A stretch of 64,000 bases of DNA, taken from NCBI RefSeq assembly GCF_018917935.1, contig NZ_JAHLPN010000004.1, positions 62,001 to 126,000 of the forward strand. The letters are read 5' to 3'. Below the pieces are notes generated by a model that was not told where the DNA came from, made no database searches, and saw only the letters and a program-made list of their open reading frames with translations. Position 1 is the first letter of the stretch; every line of letters begins with the position of its first letter. Shown piece after piece: positions 27,737-35,830 of this stretch. Both the position numbers and the translations under genes were made by a program. Source of the stretch: Kineothrix sp. MSJ-39 (lineage in GTDB: Bacteria; Bacillota; Clostridia; Lachnospirales; Lachnospiraceae).

Positions 27737-28233
27737 CTATTCCCTCCCCTTTTCTATTTCTGTCTCCAATGAAATGAAATCCTTGTGGCTATTTTTATTG
27801 TTCGCCCACATTTAATACTTTTTCCAATTTTGGACGACACCCATTTGTACGCTTTTTCAGTTTTTCGCCCTTTTTTCTTTTCTTTATCAATTTTGTATGA
27901 AATAAGTGTGAATTTCTCTAGCTACATGCACAGGATTTTCTGTTATGAGAAGCATCTTGTGTTATTTTTCGCCCTATAATCTGATTTTCTCTTATATTGT
28001 ACGAATAACAGACTTTCAGCAAAATTAGTATTCATACTTAATTACTTCCCTTCTTCATTTTGGACGAATTTTTTCATACTAAGGATTTATACTTCATACT
28101 AAAATTGATGTTTTTCCGGTACTGGATGAATTTCTGCAATTATCTTTTCATTTTCACCAATATTCCATATCTCCTCAGCAGTCTCATCCCCAATATAATT
28201 CCCATATCTGGCAAATTCTCTTCTCTAAGGGCT
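27737..28233. other. A+T-rich intergenic region upstream of the helicase
   Basis: No convincing gene is present in this 497-base stretch. It must hold the helicase promoter on the minus strand, but no clear -35/-10 pair stands out. Short repeated words are visible: TTCGCCC three times (around 27800, 27867 and 27967), ATTTTGGACGA twice (around 27831 and 28058), and TTCATACT three times near 28030-28110. These may be regulator sites or decayed duplications. Confidence 0.4.
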
Positions 28234-28971
28234 TTATCTCTGCTTCTCAAAGTCTATCCTGCCATCTACAACCCTGATCCCATACTTCTCCAGATTGACT
28301 CTGCCATCCACAACCTTGATCCCATACTTCTCCAAATCGACTCTGCCATCCACAACTTCAATCCCGTCTGCGCGAAGGCGGTCTGCTTGTGCATTCTCTC
28401 CGCCGAATGCAAAAGCACCTGCAAGCTCCCCTTTGGCATTTACAATGCGATAGCACGGGGTAAGTTCCGGGTCGGGATTTTTATGCAGTGCATTGCCAAC
28501 CGCCCTGCACATCTTTTTATCTCCTGCCAGCTCTGCGATCTGCCCATAGGTTGCAACTTTCCCCTTAGGCACCTGCCTGACCGCTTCATAGATCCGCTTT
28601 GTAGGGCTGTCTGTGACCAGATCATAGCTTTCCGCGATCATCCGTTTGATCTCTTCTGCCGGAATACTGCCGTCCACAATGATCGTATTCCAGTGTTCTT
28701 TATTTAAATGATAGCCGGGGATAACCGCAGCATATGCATTTCTCCAGAAGTCACGCCATTCCGGCTTTACTTTCACATTCAGATTTAAAAAGCCATCTTT
28801 TTCATACGTCCAGAGAAAGGCCTTTTTGCTTCCCTTCACCCGGACAAGCTGCCAGTTCGGATCGTGAAACGGCGCTTCCTGATAAGCAGCTGGAAAAGAC
28901 AGTCCATATTCTAATACTGCCTGCCTCGTCAGCATATCCGTTGTGTTTCTTGTCGCTTTTGCTTCTTTCAT
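28234..28971 (-). CDS. Fusion of YjbR/MmcQ-type and methylguanine-DNA methyltransferase-like domains, repeat tail
   Basis: A 245-residue protein. Residues about 15-120 are a YjbR/MmcQ (CyaY-fold, DNA-binding-like) domain with LSFPAAYQEAPF and KEHWNTIIVDGSI. Residues about 125-200 are the DNA-binding domain of the Ogt/alkyltransferase-like family (VPKGKVATYGQIAELAG). The active-site loop reads TPCYRIV: the cysteine is present but the usual PCHR histidine is Tyr. The C-terminus is a 14-residue unit present three times (GIEVVDGRVDLEKY type). The start at 28971 is a best guess; a start at 28932 would fit the YjbR family as well. It may repair or sense alkylated DNA. Confidence 0.82.
   Translation of the reverse strand: MKEAKATRNTTDMLTRQAVLEYGLSFPAAYQEAPFHDPNWQLVRVKGSKKAFLWTYEKDGFLNLNVKVKPEWRDFWRNAYAAVIPGYHLNKEHWNTIIVDGSIPAEEIKRMIAESYDLVTDSPTKRIYEAVRQVPKGKVATYGQIAELAGDKKMCRAVGNALHKNPDPELTPCYRIVNAKGELAGAFAFGGENAQADRLRADGIEVVDGRVDLEKYGIKVVDGRVNLEKYGIRVVDGRIDFEKQR
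28237..28365 (-). repeat. Three tandem 42-bp coding repeats
   Basis: Three copies of a 42-bp unit at the 3' end of the YjbR-MGMT gene encode G-I-x-V-V-D-G-R-x-x-x-E-K-Y. The copies differ at a few bases, so the expansion is not brand new. Copy-number change would alter only the tail length. Confidence 0.85.
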
Positions 28972-29010
28972 ATCCTTTTCATTCCTTCTCCTGATTTCTT
29001 TATCGACCCT

Positions 29011-29098
29011 TCTACTATGTTCCTGGCAGGTTGTACATATCATTTAACTTTTCCTCTACTATTTTCCTGTCAGGTTGTACATACCACTTGAATTTTCC
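29011..29098. repeat. Two tandem imperfect 44-bp repeats upstream of the YjbR-MGMT gene
   Basis: 29011-29054 and 29055-29098 are aligned copies sharing CAGGTTGTACATA and flanking TCTACTAT and TTTTCC, with a degenerate third start at 29099. They lie in the upstream region of the fusion gene on the minus strand. No coding function is apparent. Confidence 0.7.
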
Positions 29099-29170
29099 TC
29101 TATTCGTTTCCTGCCCGCTTCTATAACATTTATCGATTCCGATCTATTGCTATATTTCTTCCGTCTCCTC

Positions 29171-29950
29171 TTACAACTGACTGAATAAAGCTGTGATACC
29201 GCCACCGATCCACAGCAGTACTTTTATCACCAACGAAACCAGCAAAAGCCACAGCAGGATCCCGCCAATCCAGGCGGCCTTTTTGGTAAGCGACTGCAAA
29301 CCGCCTTTACTGCCTTCAATGATCGTGATCGGTAACCCATAGTCAACCTGCTCAAAATATTGCCGATAAGAAAGAAGCTGCTGCTCGGTCATGCCATCTT
29401 CTAACTGCATTTTCCAAGCATCCAGCTTCTTTTCGTATTCTTCAAATTCCTGCAGCCGTTTCTGAAGTGCCAGTATTTCATGATTGATATTACTGATCTG
29501 ATACTTGTTTTTCAGAAAAGCTGCGAAATCCCTGTTATGATAGACCAGATATAAAAAAGATCCTTTTACAAGTTTATAGCAGACAACCGGCAGAACGATC
29601 GTATACCCTGCGATCAGTATAAACAGACCGATAGTTGCTACGATTGAAAGTGCCAGACCGCCTGCCAGCATAAAAACGGCTTCCAGCGGCACCAGTAATA
29701 CAAGTGCCGCTAAAATACCACCATACATCCTAAGTTCAAAGATATCGTCCCCTTTTCTTTTACGTGCTGCCGCAAGCTGGCTCTCCAGCTTTCCCTTTTC
29801 AAAAAGAAACTGCTCTTCATATTGCGAATACCAATATGCCGCATCCGTATCATACCATTATTTGTACGTATCTAACTTCATTATTTTTAGGTATTGCGAA
29901 TACCAATATGCCGCATCCGTATCATACAGAGACTTTGTTTTATTCCACAT
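29171..29950 (-). pseudogene. Membrane protein with coiled coil, split by a 72-bp in-frame duplication
   Basis: The true start appears to be the ATG at 29950, with a strong GGAGG site; it reads MWNKTKSLYDTDAAYWYSQY and then meets a TAA at 29860-29858. Past the stop the same frame repeats YDTDAAYWYSQY and continues as EEQFLFEKGKLESQLAAARK into the long frame (29728-29171). That frame has two N-terminal membrane helices, a coiled coil (residues about 80-115 of the frame) and a C-terminal hydrophobic pair. Removing 72 bases would give one 235-residue protein. I do not recognise the family. Translation from 29728 alone is possible but lacks a good ribosome binding site. Confidence 0.75.
29821..29927. 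repeat. 35-bp direct repeat pair (72-bp period)
   Basis: 29821-29855 and 29893-29927 are identical 35-base copies separated by 37 bases. The spacer brings an in-frame stop into the membrane-protein gene. The period of 72 is a multiple of three, so recombination between the copies would restore the reading frame exactly. Confidence 0.93.
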
Positions 29951-30096
29951 ATATCCTCCATAGTTAGCCGCTGTCAACTTTTCTATGCCATAACGGCATT
30001 TCACATCTATATACCGCAGCGCTATAACCGTGTGTCCTATCTTCCTGTTACAGCATATCATATGCATACTATGAAAAGCAAATATGTGCAGACTTT

Positions 30097-30534
30097 TTAC
30101 GCTTCTGTCTTGCCTTCCAGCATATTCTCCAGTGTATGCCAGCCAAGTACCGCACATTTGACACGGGCAGGCATATGGGAAATATCGGCAAGTGCACCAG
30201 CTTCTTCCAAAAGCTCCATTTCCTCGTCTGTGGCTTCTCCCTTAATCATATGCAGAAAACTTTCCTTTAATTTTTCCGCTTCCTCCACCTCTCTGCCGAT
30301 GATCAGATCCAGCATAATATCAGCGGAAGCCTGCGAAATCGCACAGCCATCACCGGTAAAGGAACCGTCTACGATCTTTCCGTCCTCCACCTTGAGATTT
30401 AAAATGATGTCATCGCCACAACTTGGATTCACACCTTCCAGCTGCATATTGGCATCTGCCAGTGCATGCTTGTGCATGGGATGCAGGTTGTGATCTGTTA
30501 ATATTTCATTGTAAAAGCTTCTGTTATTCTCCAT
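30097..30534 (-). CDS. sufU: SufU-type iron-sulfur assembly protein / sulfur acceptor
   Basis: The Gram-positive partner of SufS, taking persulfide sulfur from the desulfurase through a zinc-bound cysteine. The 145-residue protein has the three conserved cysteines in NPSCGDD, GDGCAISQAS and VKCAVLGW, and the SufU-specific insertion before the last. The start at 30534 has a GGAG site and overlaps the end of sufS by 11 bases, implying translational coupling. It is the last gene of sufCBDSU. Confidence 0.95.
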   Translation of the reverse strand: MENNRSFYNEILTDHNLHPMHKHALADANMQLEGVNPSCGDDIILNLKVEDGKIVDGSFTGDGCAISQASADIMLDLIIGREVEEAEKLKESFLHMIKGEATDEEMELLEEAGALADISHMPARVKCAVLGWHTLENMLEGKTEA

Positions 30535-31738
30535 AGCCCATTCTCCTTCTGATCGTCTGCACACTTGTAAGCAGCTTTTCTATGTCTTCTTCCGTATTAT
30601 AAAAATACATACTGGCGCGAGTGGTTGACATAACGTCAATCTGCTGCATCAGAGGCTGTGCACAGTGATGTCCAGCACGGACTGCAATGCCATCCGCATC
30701 CAAAATGCTGCTGACATCATGCGGATGCACGCCATCTATGGTAAAGCTGACAATCCCGCAGTGTTCCTTCGGATCCGGCGATCCCTGAATCTGTACATAG
30801 GGCAGCTTCGTGAGTCCTTCCATCAACTGCGTCGTCAGCAAAAGCTCCTGCTTCTGTATATGCTCATAACCGACTTCCTGTAAATACCGGATCGCTGCTG
30901 CAAGTGCCCATGCCCCTGCACCATTGACAGTACCTGCTTCAAATTTATGCGGCAGTTCGGCATAAACCACCTTATCTCTTGTCACCGTCTGGATCATTTC
31001 TCCACCGGTCAAAAAAGGCGGCATTTCAGAAAGCAGTTCCTTCCTGCCATATAATACGCCGATTCCCATAGGTGCCATCAGTTTATGCCCGGAAAATGCC
31101 AAAAAATCCACATCCAGCTTTTGCACATCCACTTCCATATGCGGCGTAGACTGTGCTGCATCCAGTACGACAACAGCTCCGCTTTTCTTTGCCAGTGCGA
31201 CGATCTTGTCGATCGGTGTCTTGATGCCAAGCACATTGGATACCTGCGTGACTGCGACCAGCTTTGTTTTTTCTGAAAAAGCTGCCTGCAGATCCACATC
31301 CGAAATATGTCCCTGCCGGTCACATTCCAGATACTTGACGACCGCACCTGTTTTTTCAGCTACCATACGCCACGGAAGCTGATTGCTATGATGCTCTAAT
31401 ATACTGACGACAATCTCATCGCCTTCCCGCAGATGTGATAAACCGTAGCTATAGGCAACCAGATTCAGACTTTCCGTTGCATTTCTCGTAAAGATGATCT
31501 CTTTTGCGGATGCTGCATGAATAAAGTTTGCCACGCATTCCCGCGCCTCCTCATAACGATCCGTCGCCTCTATTCCCAGCGAATACAGACCACGCAAAGG
31601 ATTTGCATTATATTTTTTGTAAAATTCCATTTCCGCTTCTATGACCACATCGGGACGCTGCGCCGTTGCTGCACTGTCCAGATATACGATCGGATTCTCC
31701 CGCAGAAGCGGAAAATCCTGCCTGTAATCACGCTTCAT
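30524..31738 (-). CDS. sufS: Cysteine desulfurase, SufS type
   Basis: PLP enzyme that takes sulfur from cysteine for cluster assembly. The 404-residue protein has the PLP lysine in FSGHKLMAPMGIG and the catalytic cysteine in RAGHHCAQPLM, in the short loop typical of SufS rather than IscS. A GGAGG site precedes the ATG. It overlaps sufD by 11 bases and sufU by 11 bases, so the three are tightly coupled. Confidence 0.96.
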   Translation of the reverse strand: MKRDYRQDFPLLRENPIVYLDSAATAQRPDVVIEAEMEFYKKYNANPLRGLYSLGIEATDRYEEARECVANFIHAASAKEIIFTRNATESLNLVAYSYGLSHLREGDEIVVSILEHHSNQLPWRMVAEKTGAVVKYLECDRQGHISDVDLQAAFSEKTKLVAVTQVSNVLGIKTPIDKIVALAKKSGAVVVLDAAQSTPHMEVDVQKLDVDFLAFSGHKLMAPMGIGVLYGRKELLSEMPPFLTGGEMIQTVTRDKVVYAELPHKFEAGTVNGAGAWALAAAIRYLQEVGYEHIQKQELLLTTQLMEGLTKLPYVQIQGSPDPKEHCGIVSFTIDGVHPHDVSSILDADGIAVRAGHHCAQPLMQQIDVMSTTRASMYFYNTEEDIEKLLTSVQTIRRRMGYGE

Positions 31739-32846
31739 CGCCAGTCACCTCCAAAAGCCAGTTTTCTGCCTGCTCTGCGATTTCCTGTTCTCCGATCCGG
31801 TTACAGAGTGCTTCCAGCTTTGCTCTTGCCAACAGATTGCAGGCATCCTCTTCCGAAAGTCCTCTGCTTGCCAGATAAAACAGTACCTCATCCGCCGGTC
31901 TTCCGATTGAAGCACCATGGTTTCCTTCTACATCTTCCTCTGCGCATAGGATCAGCGGAACTGTCTGGTTGATGGCATCCTCTCCTAAAATGAGCACATC
32001 CTCCATTTCATCTCCCTTTGCGCCTGCGCAGCCCAGCGGAAAGTCAATTGTTCCGCGGAATACTTTCTTAGACGCATCCTGCAGCACACCGCCCACATTC
32101 ATGCCGCTTTCTGTTTTCTTTCCGATATGCTGCGCCACATAGTTCATATCCAGAAGCTGCTGTTTTTCTCTGTAATAACCGGCGTCAAGCTGCAGATGGC
32201 TCTTTTCTCCGGTTAGCGTAGCATAACTTCCTGCCCAGATTTTTTCTGCACCCAGGAACAACTGCACAACTTCTATCTGTGCCTGTTTGCCGCTTTCAGC
32301 TCCGATATCATTGAAAAGCTCCATCCGGTTTCCAAGCAGGTCTACCTGCACAAGCCGGATCTTTGCATTTTCTTCTGCCTGCATCAGTGTCCGCAGCACG
32401 GCTTTCCCTTCTGCATCCTTTTCGGATCTTACCACTGTCCAGACAGTCACATTTTCTCCTGCTTTCGCATGGATCTTCACATCCTGATAGCTGTTTTTCT
32501 GCGATGAATAGTCAAATACAAGAACTGTCTGCACGTCATTTGGGACTGTTTCTTCAGAATGACCTGCTGTCTCCACACAAATATCTGTTGCATCTTCCGG
32601 TTTCAGCCTGCTTACTTCTGCTCCCATTCCGGTATGGATTTCTTCCATCTTTTTATACAAAGAGTCTTGCTGCTCTGCTGTCAGTTCTTTTACTACCGGC
32701 TTTTCCGCTTTTGGATAGCGGACGGTAACAGCCGGTTTCGTCCAGCCATCAGCCGTCAGATCCTTGATCTCTGCCTGATTGACCGATAGTCTGTTCCAGG
32801 TTTTTGCAGGCAGTCTGTTTACGATCATATCTATTTTTTGTTCCAT
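31728..32846 (-). CDS. sufD: SufD, Fe-S scaffold complex subunit
   Basis: Partner of SufB in the SufBC2D scaffold. The 372-residue protein has a poorly conserved N-terminal half and a SUF beta-helix core, ending in the family motif NHGASIGRPADEVLFYLASRG followed by SEEDA. The histidine in GNHGASIG matches the one implicated in cluster assembly in E. coli SufD. A GGAGG site precedes the ATG. Confidence 0.93.
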   Translation of the reverse strand: MEQKIDMIVNRLPAKTWNRLSVNQAEIKDLTADGWTKPAVTVRYPKAEKPVVKELTAEQQDSLYKKMEEIHTGMGAEVSRLKPEDATDICVETAGHSEETVPNDVQTVLVFDYSSQKNSYQDVKIHAKAGENVTVWTVVRSEKDAEGKAVLRTLMQAEENAKIRLVQVDLLGNRMELFNDIGAESGKQAQIEVVQLFLGAEKIWAGSYATLTGEKSHLQLDAGYYREKQQLLDMNYVAQHIGKKTESGMNVGGVLQDASKKVFRGTIDFPLGCAGAKGDEMEDVLILGEDAINQTVPLILCAEEDVEGNHGASIGRPADEVLFYLASRGLSEEDACNLLARAKLEALCNRIGEQEIAEQAENWLLEVTGDEA

Positions 32847-32876
32847 TTCGTTCCTCCTACAATGCCCATTTCCTAT

Positions 32877-34283
32877 TTAGCCTATGCTGCCTTTCATTTC
32901 GAGCTGTATCAGGTTATTCATTTCCACCGCATACTCAAGTGGCAGTTCCTTTGATACATTATCTGCAAAGCCGCTGACGATCATTGCTCTCGCATCTTCT
33001 TCCGAAAGCCCTCTCGACATCAGATAAAAGACAGCTTCATCACTGATCCGTCCGATCTTTGCCTCATGTCCGATATCCGCATCTGCTGTCCGAATATCCA
33101 TCGCCGGGATCGTATCGGATCTTGACTTGTCATCCAGCATCAGGGACTGGCAGGAAACAGCCGATTTTGTATTCTTTGCAGACTTTTCTACCTGCACACT
33201 GCTTCTGAATGTGCTGACACCGCCATCTTTGGAAATGGATCTTGTACCGATAAAGGAAGAAGTATCTTTCCCGATGTGCACAACCTTTGCTCCCGTGTCC
33301 AGATTCTGTCCTTTTCCGGCAAAGGTGATTCCCGTAAATTCCATCCGGGAATGATCCCCTTTCAGGATCGTCATCGGATATAAGTAAGAAACATGGGATC
33401 CAAATGAACCGGAAACCCATTCCATCACGCCGCCTTCTTCCACCATGGCGCGTTTGGTATTCAGGTTATACATATTTTTAGACCAGTTTTCAATCGTAGA
33501 ATAACGCAGTCTGGCGTTTTTCTTTACAAAAAGCTCCACACAGCCCGCATGCAGGTTCGCCACATTATATTTAGGAGCAGAGCAGCCTTCAATAAAGTGC
33601 AGATCTGCGCCCTCATCTACAATGATCAGCGTATGTTCAAACTGTCCTGCGCCCGGTGCATTCAGACGGAAATAAGACTGCAACGGGATTTCCACGGAAA
33701 CACCCGGTGGTACATAGACAAAGGATCCACCTGACCAGACTGCCCCGTGCAGAGCTGCAAATTTATGATCACTCGGTCTTACAAGCTTCATAAAATATTT
33801 TCTGACCATATCTGCATATTCGCCTTTTAAGGCACTTTCCATATCCGTATACACAACGCCCTGCGCTGCCACTTCTTCTCTGACATTATGATAAACAAGC
33901 TCGGAATCATACTGCGCACCGACACCTGCCAGCGATTTTCTTTCTGCCTGCGGAATGCCCAGTTTTTCAAACGTATCCTTGATATCCTCCGGTACTTCAG
34001 ACCATTTTGCACTCATTTTCGTATTCGGACGTACATAGGTTGCAATATGGCTCATGTCCAGTCCGTCAATGGAAGGTCCCCAGTCAGGCACTTTCAGTTC
34101 ATTATAAATCTGCAATGACTGCAGACGGAACAACGTCATCCAGGCAGGATCGTTCTTTTCCTTTGAGATTTTTTCTACAATGGAAGCATCCAGACCTTCC
34201 TGCACACGATATACGTCTTTTTCTTCATTGCGGATATCGTAAATGCTTCTGTCCACATCATCGACATAGGTTTTTTCTTTCAT
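32877..34283 (-). CDS. sufB: SufB, Fe-S scaffold complex subunit
   Basis: Main scaffold protein on which clusters are built. The 468-residue length is typical. Conserved pieces include VPPGVSVEIPLQSYFR, the GCSAPKYNVANLHAGCVEL region with assembly cysteines, SCQSLMLDDKSRSDTIP, and the end HEAKIGRISDEAVFYLMSRG. A GGAGG site precedes the ATG, five bases after the sufC stop. Confidence 0.96.
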   Translation of the reverse strand: MKEKTYVDDVDRSIYDIRNEEKDVYRVQEGLDASIVEKISKEKNDPAWMTLFRLQSLQIYNELKVPDWGPSIDGLDMSHIATYVRPNTKMSAKWSEVPEDIKDTFEKLGIPQAERKSLAGVGAQYDSELVYHNVREEVAAQGVVYTDMESALKGEYADMVRKYFMKLVRPSDHKFAALHGAVWSGGSFVYVPPGVSVEIPLQSYFRLNAPGAGQFEHTLIIVDEGADLHFIEGCSAPKYNVANLHAGCVELFVKKNARLRYSTIENWSKNMYNLNTKRAMVEEGGVMEWVSGSFGSHVSYLYPMTILKGDHSRMEFTGITFAGKGQNLDTGAKVVHIGKDTSSFIGTRSISKDGGVSTFRSSVQVEKSAKNTKSAVSCQSLMLDDKSRSDTIPAMDIRTADADIGHEAKIGRISDEAVFYLMSRGLSEEDARAMIVSGFADNVSKELPLEYAVEMNNLIQLEMKGSIG

Positions 34284-34288
34284 CTGAC

Positions 34289-35062
34289 TTACCTCCCTGT
34301 CTCTGATTCCTGTTTTAAAAGATCCAGATATTTTTCAAATCCGTGCTCATTGATCTCGTCAATCAGGGAAGCATCTCCCGTCTTTACAATATGTCCGTCT
34401 ACCAGAACATGCGTATAATCCACATGTAACGACTCCAAAATCCTTGTGCTGTGCGTGATGATCAGAAGTGCTCCATCTCTTGTCTTCTGGTATTCCTCCA
34501 CACCTTTTGAAACAGTACGCACTGCATCCACATCAAGTCCGGAATCCGTCTCATCCAGAATTGCCAGCTCCGGTCTGAGCATCAGCATCTGCAAAATCTC
34601 TGTTTTCTTTTTTTCACCGCCGGAAAATCCTACATTCAGATCACGTTCTGCATAAGATGGATCCATCTGCAGCAGCTCCATTTCCTTCTGCAGCTCCTTC
34701 TTAAAATCCCAAAGACGGATTCTGCTGCCACGTCTCTTTTCCACTGCGTTTCTGATAAAGGAGCTTAAAGAAAGTCCCGGAACCTCCAAAGGATTCTGGA
34801 AGGATAAAAAGATACCGTCCTTGGCTCTCTTGTCTGCCCCGTCCTCATTGATCCGATTTCCATGAAACAGGATATCCCCTTTCGTTACATCATATTTCGG
34901 ATTGCCCATCAGCGCATAACCAAGTGTTGATTTTCCTGCACCGTTAGGTCCCATTAAAACATGGGTTTCTCCTTTTCCGATTTCTAAATTTATATCATGC
35001 AGAATTTCCTTATCCTCTACACGAACTGATATACCGTTTACCTGCAAAAGTTTGTCTGCCAT
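34289..35062 (-). CDS. sufC: SufC, Fe-S assembly ATPase
   Basis: ABC-type ATPase that powers the SufBC2D complex. Walker A is MGPNGAGKST (residues about 37-46), the signature is FSGGEKKK and Walker B LAILDETDSGLDVDA. I chose the ATG at 35062 because MADKLLQVNGISV matches the family start; an in-frame ATG at 35083 with AGGTGGG upstream is also possible. It heads the suf operon, behind the TTGACA/TATAGT promoter at 35117-35145. Confidence 0.95.
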   Translation of the reverse strand: MADKLLQVNGISVRVEDKEILHDINLEIGKGETHVLMGPNGAGKSTLGYALMGNPKYDVTKGDILFHGNRINEDGADKRAKDGIFLSFQNPLEVPGLSLSSFIRNAVEKRRGSRIRLWDFKKELQKEMELLQMDPSYAERDLNVGFSGGEKKKTEILQMLMLRPELAILDETDSGLDVDAVRTVSKGVEEYQKTRDGALLIITHSTRILESLHVDYTHVLVDGHIVKTGDASLIDEINEHGFEKYLDLLKQESETGR

Positions 35063-35096
35063 TTTCTGATCCACACCTTTCATTTTATTCAACCCA

Positions 35097-35109
35097 CCTG
35101 TTTGGTAGG
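35097..35109. promoter_or_regulatory. Candidate Rrf2 operator near the suf transcription start
   Basis: The 13-bp partial palindrome CCTGTTTGGTAGG lies just downstream of the predicted suf -10 element. It has the same outline (CCTG, five bases, YAGG) as the centre of the palindromes upstream of the Rrf2 gene (CCTGCGTAGCAGG). A shared operator is an inference. Confidence 0.35.
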
Positions 35110-35116
35110 CAATTAA

Positions 35117-35145
35117 ACTATAGTATGTTACTAAGGTTTTGTCAA
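35117..35145 (-). promoter_or_regulatory. Promoter of the suf operon
   Basis: On the minus strand a consensus TTGACA (35145-35140) and TATAGT (35122-35117) are separated by exactly 17 bases. Transcription would start near 35110, giving a short leader before sufC. Confidence 0.8.
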
Positions 35146-35150
35146 CTCTT

Positions 35151-35350
35151 GCAGTGCATTTCCATAGCAAATGCACTGCTAAATAACCTGCGATAGCAGG
35201 TTATAGACTTCCTACACTTCTCATATAGTCCGCAAGGCAAATATGGGACCAAATAACCTGCGTAGCAGGTTATAGCCCACCTATATTCTTCTAATCAACC
35301 TGCGTAGCAAATGCACTGCAAGTTCCAAATAACCTGCGCAGCAGGTTATA
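35151..35350. repeat. Array of palindromes between sufC and the Rrf2 gene
   Basis: An 11-bp inverted repeat (35151-35161 with 35169-35179) is followed by three near-identical 24-25-bp palindromes of the form AAATAACCTGCG(n)AGCAGGTTATA at 35181-35205, 35251-35274 and 35327-35350. A chimeric element at 35296-35320 joins half of this palindrome to AAATGCACTGCAAG from the first repeat. The last palindrome covers the place where the -35 of the rrf2 promoter (TATAAT at 35359-35364) should be. Confidence 0.85.
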
Positions 35351-35358
35351 GTTTATGT

Positions 35359-35364
35359 TATAAT
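35359..35364 (+). promoter_or_regulatory. -10 element of the Rrf2-family gene
   Basis: A perfect TATAAT lies 53 bases upstream of the rrf2 start. No good -35 sits 16-18 bases upstream; that space is occupied by the last palindrome, as expected of a promoter controlled by a bound regulator. Confidence 0.6.
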
Positions 35365-35417
35365 GAGGTTGTAGCAATAGTATTTTACTCTAAAGACGGA
35401 AAAAGGACGGATTTCAT

Positions 35418-35816
35418 ATGCTGATCTCAACCCGGGGACGATATGCACTCTATGTGCTGATTGATCTTGCTCATCATGAAAACGAAGGATATGTGCCACT
35501 GAAAGAAATTGCCGAACGGCAGCACATTTCCAAGAAATATATGGAAGGGATTTTAAAGATCCTGGTAGAACACGACCTGCTGGAGGGCGTGAAAGGAAAA
35601 GGCGGCGGTTATCGTCTGACAAAGCCTGCAGCGGACTATACGTTAGGAGAAATTCTTCGCCTGACGGAAGGCGACCTGACTTCTGTATCCTGCACTTCCT
35701 TATCTACCGGCCCATGTGCCAATATTGCCACCTGTCCCACACATCCTGTCTGGCAGAAGCTGGATGCGATCATCAATGACTATCTGGATGGTGTCACACT
35801 GGCACAGCTTTTGTAA
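35418..35816 (+). CDS. Rrf2/IscR-like transcriptional regulator of the suf operon
   Basis: A 132-residue winged-helix regulator. The N-terminus MLISTRGRYALYVLIDLA and the recognition region ISKKYMEGILKILVEHDLL are typical of Rrf2. Three cysteines in the C-terminal loop (VSC, GPC, ATC) match the pattern that binds an Fe-S cluster in IscR-type sensors. An AAGGA site precedes the ATG. It is divergent from sufCBDSU, so I infer that it senses Fe-S status and controls the suf operon and itself through the intergenic palindromes. A CymR-like cysteine-metabolism role is the alternative, but CymR lacks the three cysteines. Confidence 0.9.
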   Translation: MLISTRGRYALYVLIDLAHHENEGYVPLKEIAERQHISKKYMEGILKILVEHDLLEGVKGKGGGYRLTKPAADYTLGEILRLTEGDLTSVSCTSLSTGPCANIATCPTHPVWQKLDAIINDYLDGVTLAQLL

Positions 35817-35830
35817 GCACCTATGTACTC

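Noticed and set aside
27785-27979. 64-codon plus-strand frame in the A+T-rich gap
   Set aside because: No ribosome binding site and hydrophobic, Phe-rich composition expected from random A+T-rich DNA.
29821-29927. Insertion sequence with target-site duplication
   Set aside because: A 37-base spacer with 35-base flanks has no inverted ends or coding capacity; a tandem duplication or strand-slip event explains it better.
29893-30157. 99-codon minus-strand frame upstream of the split membrane gene
   Set aside because: Only its last 30 codons (from the ATG at 29950) have a ribosome binding site and coding character; the earlier part is intergenic sequence after sufU.
35181-35350. Possible small CRISPR array (24-bp repeats, 45-52-bp spacers)
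   Set aside because: Only three repeats, strong full palindromes, spacers of uneven length that contain other palindromes, no cas genes; position between divergent promoters fits operators better.
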